DNA of 6,331 nt from contig CANRHJ010000113.1 in NCBI GenBank assembly GCA_947630355.1, forward strand, positions 1 to 6,331, read 5' to 3'. Numbering within the stretch: position 1 is the stretch's first letter; each line of letters begins with the position of its first letter. A program made the position numbers and the translations under genes. This DNA is from Candidatus Gastranaerophilales bacterium (GTDB taxonomy: Bacteria > Cyanobacteriota > Vampirovibrionia > Gastranaerophilales > Gastranaerophilaceae). Below the pieces are notes generated by a model. It was not told the origin of the DNA. It did not search any database and saw nothing but the letters and a program-made list of their open reading frames with translations. Positions 4,704 through 6,331 of the stretch are shown in pieces.

Positions 4704-4742
4704 AAAAATCACATACTTGTCTTTTACAGGTATGTGATTTTT
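4704..4742. terminator. Strong bidirectional terminator between SDR and aminotransferase genes
   Basis: A 13-bp perfect stem, AAAAATCACATAC (4704-4716) with GTATGTGATTTTT (4730-4742), continues inward with a T-G wobble and three further pairs, leaving a 5-nt loop CTTTT (4721-4725). Both sides end in A/T runs, so it can terminate the plus-strand operon ending at 4691 and the minus-strand transcript ending at 4766. Confidence 0.92.
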
Positions 4743-4765
4743 AATATTATAAATTACAAAATATT

Positions 4766-5884
4766 TTATACGGCTTGTTTAGTCATATTTAAACATTTAA
4801 CAACGGTATCAACAACCGTTTGCTGCTCTTCCGGCGTAATTTCGGGGAACATAGGAAGCGACATTACAAGTTTTGTATCTTTTTCAGTGAACGGCAAATC
4901 GCCTTCTTTGTAGCCCAAATTTTTATGTAATTTTTGTAAATGAAGAGGTACGGGATAATAAATCATGGCTCCTATACCGTTTTCTTGTAATAATTGATGA
5001 ACCCTATCACGGTTTTCAATCCTGATTGTGTATTGATGATAAACGCAATATGAATTATCAACTTCTTTTGGTGTTAATATTTCGGGATATTTAGAAAACA
5101 TTTCGTTGTATCTGTAAGCGTTTTCTCTTCTTTTTTGGTTCCATTCATTAACATAAGGCATTTTAACCCTTAAAATAGCAGCTTGAATTTCGTCAAGTCT
5201 GGAGTTAACACCAAGTTCATCGTGGTAATATCTTATGGCACCGCCGTGATTTCTTAATGCGATAATTCTGTTATAAAGAGTTTCGTCATTACAAGTAATC
5301 ATACCGCCATCACCCATACCGCCTAAATTTTTGGTAGGATAAAAACTGAAGCATCCGAAATCACCGAATGAACCGACTTTTTGACCCTTATACTCAGCTC
5401 CTATAGCTTGACAGCAATCTTCAACAACCTTTAAGTTATGACGTTTCGCAATATCCATAATTTTATCCATTTCGGCAGGCTGTCCGTAAAGGTGAACAGG
5501 AATTATGGCTTTTGTTCTCGGAGTAATTGCAGCTTCTATTTTATTTGCATCAATATTAAACGTATCAGGGTTAATATCAACGAAAACGGGGGTAGCACCT
5601 GCCAGACCTATTGCACTTGCCGTTGCTACAAATGTAAAGGCTGTTGTTATAACTTCATCTCCTCTGCCTATGTTTAATGCTCTTAATGCTAAATGCAGTG
5701 CATCAGTACCAGAATTTAAACCTACAGAGTATTTTGTACCGACGAAGCTGCAAAATTCACTTTGAAAAGCTTTATTATGCTTGCCTAAGATATAAGAACC
5801 TGAGGCCAATACTTCTATTACTTCTTTCTCAATTTCTTTACCTATTTTTGCGTATTGTCTTTTAGAATCTAAAATCGGAATCAT
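4766..5884 (-). CDS. DegT/DnrJ/EryC1/StrS-family PLP aminotransferase (nucleotide-sugar type)
   Basis: This 372-residue enzyme is a full-length member of the DegT/DnrJ/EryC1/StrS family, which transfers an amino group, usually from glutamate, to a keto-sugar nucleotide for surface polysaccharide or glycan synthesis. The PLP-binding lysine is K185 in FSFYPTKNLGGMGDGG; D156 and Q159 in VVEDCCQAIGAEY contact the cofactor ring; SGTDALHLAL (58-67) binds phosphate; NSRLDEIQAAIL (227-238) and YHQYTIRI (282-289) are family blocks. It begins MIPILDSKRQYAKI, the usual N terminus. In VVEDCCQA a Cys replaces the more common Ala, which should be harmless. AGGAGA (5891-5896) precedes the ATG by 6 nt. The gene follows the purine nucleoside phosphorylase by 61 bp on the same strand with no clear promoter in between. 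Which sugar is aminated cannot be told; no other sugar genes are in view. Confidence 0.94.
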   Translation of the reverse strand: MIPILDSKRQYAKIGKEIEKEVIEVLASGSYILGKHNKAFQSEFCSFVGTKYSVGLNSGTDALHLALRALNIGRGDEVITTAFTFVATASAIGLAGATPVFVDINPDTFNIDANKIEAAITPRTKAIIPVHLYGQPAEMDKIMDIAKRHNLKVVEDCCQAIGAEYKGQKVGSFGDFGCFSFYPTKNLGGMGDGGMITCNDETLYNRIIALRNHGGAIRYYHDELGVNSRLDEIQAAILRVKMPYVNEWNQKRRENAYRYNEMFSKYPEILTPKEVDNSYCVYHQYTIRIENRDRVHQLLQENGIGAMIYYPVPLHLQKLHKNLGYKEGDLPFTEKDTKLVMSLPMFPEITPEEQQTVVDTVVKCLNMTKQAV

Positions 5885-5890
5885 AATTTT

Positions 5891-5896
5891 TCTCCT
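5891..5896 (-). promoter_or_regulatory. Shine-Dalgarno of the aminotransferase
   Basis: Reads AGGAGA on the minus strand, 6 nt before the ATG at 5884. The 61-bp gap to the preceding gene shows AT-rich -10-like sequence (TATAAA, TATTAT) but no matching -35, so co-transcription with the phosphorylase is the simpler reading. Confidence 0.75.
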
Positions 5897-5945
5897 GTAC
5901 TTCCTAACCTTTATAATATTAGTTTAGCACATAGTTTTTATGCCT

Positions 5946-6331
5946 TTATATAATCTTAATAAGTTCCGATAATAAGTTTTTAAAGTTTTCTTTAACTTTA
6001 TCGGCAGTTGCGATAACTTCCGAGTGATTTAAAGGAGTATTTGAAACACCTGCGGCATAATTAGTAAGGCAGCTGATGCCCAGAACTTTTAAACCGCAGT
6101 AGTTTGCAATAATAGCTTCAGGTGCCGTTGACATACCGACAGCGCTTGCTCCTAATATTTTGTACATATTAATTTCAGCGGGAGTTTCATAACTTGGTCC
6201 CGTTGTTGCCGCATATATCCCTTTTTGATATTTAATATTTAATTTTTCTGCCGTTTGTACTGCTTTTTCAATTAATTCTTTTGAGTATATTTCGCTCATA
6301 TCGGGGAAACGAGTTCCTAAAGTATCGTCGT
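5946..6331 (-). CDS. punA: Purine nucleoside phosphorylase, class I (C-terminal part; 5' end outside window)
   Basis: This is the C-terminal part, about 128 residues of an expected 270 to 290, of a class I trimeric purine nucleoside phosphorylase, which splits inosine or guanosine with phosphate into base and ribose 1-phosphate. The frame is open to the right edge, where it reads DDTLGTRFPDMSEIYS, the family's GxRFPDMS block, so the Met of FPDMS is internal and not a start. Downstream are GPSYETPAE, whose Glu corresponds to Glu201 of human PNP; VGMST (Met219); CLTNYAAG (Asn243); and LNHSEV (His257). The Glu/Asn pair is the mark of 6-oxopurine-specific PNP, and the Asn rules against methylthioadenosine phosphorylase, which has Asp there. 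All key residues in this half are intact. The stop is 61 bp before the aminotransferase, so the two are probably co-transcribed. Confidence 0.95.
   Translation of the reverse strand, partial: DDTLGTRFPDMSEIYSKELIEKAVQTAEKLNIKYQKGIYAATTGPSYETPAEINMYKILGASAVGMSTAPEAIIANYCGLKVLGISCLTNYAAGVSNTPLNHSEVIATADKVKENFKNLLSELIKII

Noticed and set aside
5438..5865. Three plus-strand open frames of 62 to 86 codons
   Set aside because: All are antisense shadows of the aminotransferase gene, with low-complexity translations.
5885..5945. Riboswitch or dedicated promoter between phosphorylase and aminotransferase
   Set aside because: The gap is 61 bp, with no stable hairpin and no -35/-10 pair of acceptable spacing.
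6297..6299. ATG at 6299 as the start of the phosphorylase
   Set aside because: The frame continues upstream through GTRFPD, a conserved part of the enzyme, so this Met is internal and the gene is cut by the window edge.
1..6331. CRISPR array, tRNA, rRNA or transposase gene
   Set aside because: No regularly spaced direct repeats, no tRNA-like cloverleaf and no transposase-like reading frame were seen on either strand.

Overview
This is an AT-rich bacterial window with a mix of SD-led genes and genes that appear to start at the first transcribed base. Low GC, a duplicated RWYD-type small protein and a cyanobacteria-like GTTGGGTT palindrome would fit a gut Vampirovibrionia/Gastranaerophilales (Melainabacteria) genome. 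That placement is an impression from gene style, not a demonstrated assignment.

Left part (1-1641). Positions 1-228 are non-coding: a GC-richer stretch, a 9-bp palindromic repeat and a strong hairpin terminator. On the minus strand follow a small XRE-family regulator (229-456), whose promoter lies inside an inverted repeat, and a stand-alone PD-(D/E)xK nuclease with an HsdR-type N-terminal domain and an unrecognised C-terminal domain (565-1641). The nuclease gene is markedly more AT-rich than the housekeeping genes to the right. Together the pair looks like an acquired restriction or defence module with a controller-like regulator. No methyltransferase is present in the window.

Middle (1642-3167). 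A 120-bp divergent region carries two promoters, each placing the -10 box 7 nt before a start codon that has no Shine-Dalgarno. The rightward promoter has a run of seven G in its spacer. It drives a membrane-anchored endonuclease/exonuclease/phosphatase (EEP) protein (1762-2748). That gene converges, with a 2-bp gap, on a small membrane-anchored or exported protein (2751-3167) whose conserved core also resembles a PD-(D/E)xK nuclease. Three successive genes thus have nuclease-like folds.

Right part (3251-6331). A promoter at 3251-3280 starts a compact operon: HinT-type HIT phosphoramidase, a small protein with a duplicated RWYD motif, and a FabG-like short-chain dehydrogenase. The operon ends at a long hairpin (4704-4742) that probably also terminates the opposing genes. 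On the minus strand a DegT/DnrJ/EryC1/StrS sugar aminotransferase (4766-5884) follows the 3' part of a class I purine nucleoside phosphorylase, whose beginning lies beyond the right edge. These are ordinary metabolic genes: nucleotide salvage, nucleotide hydrolysis, a reductase and surface-sugar amination.
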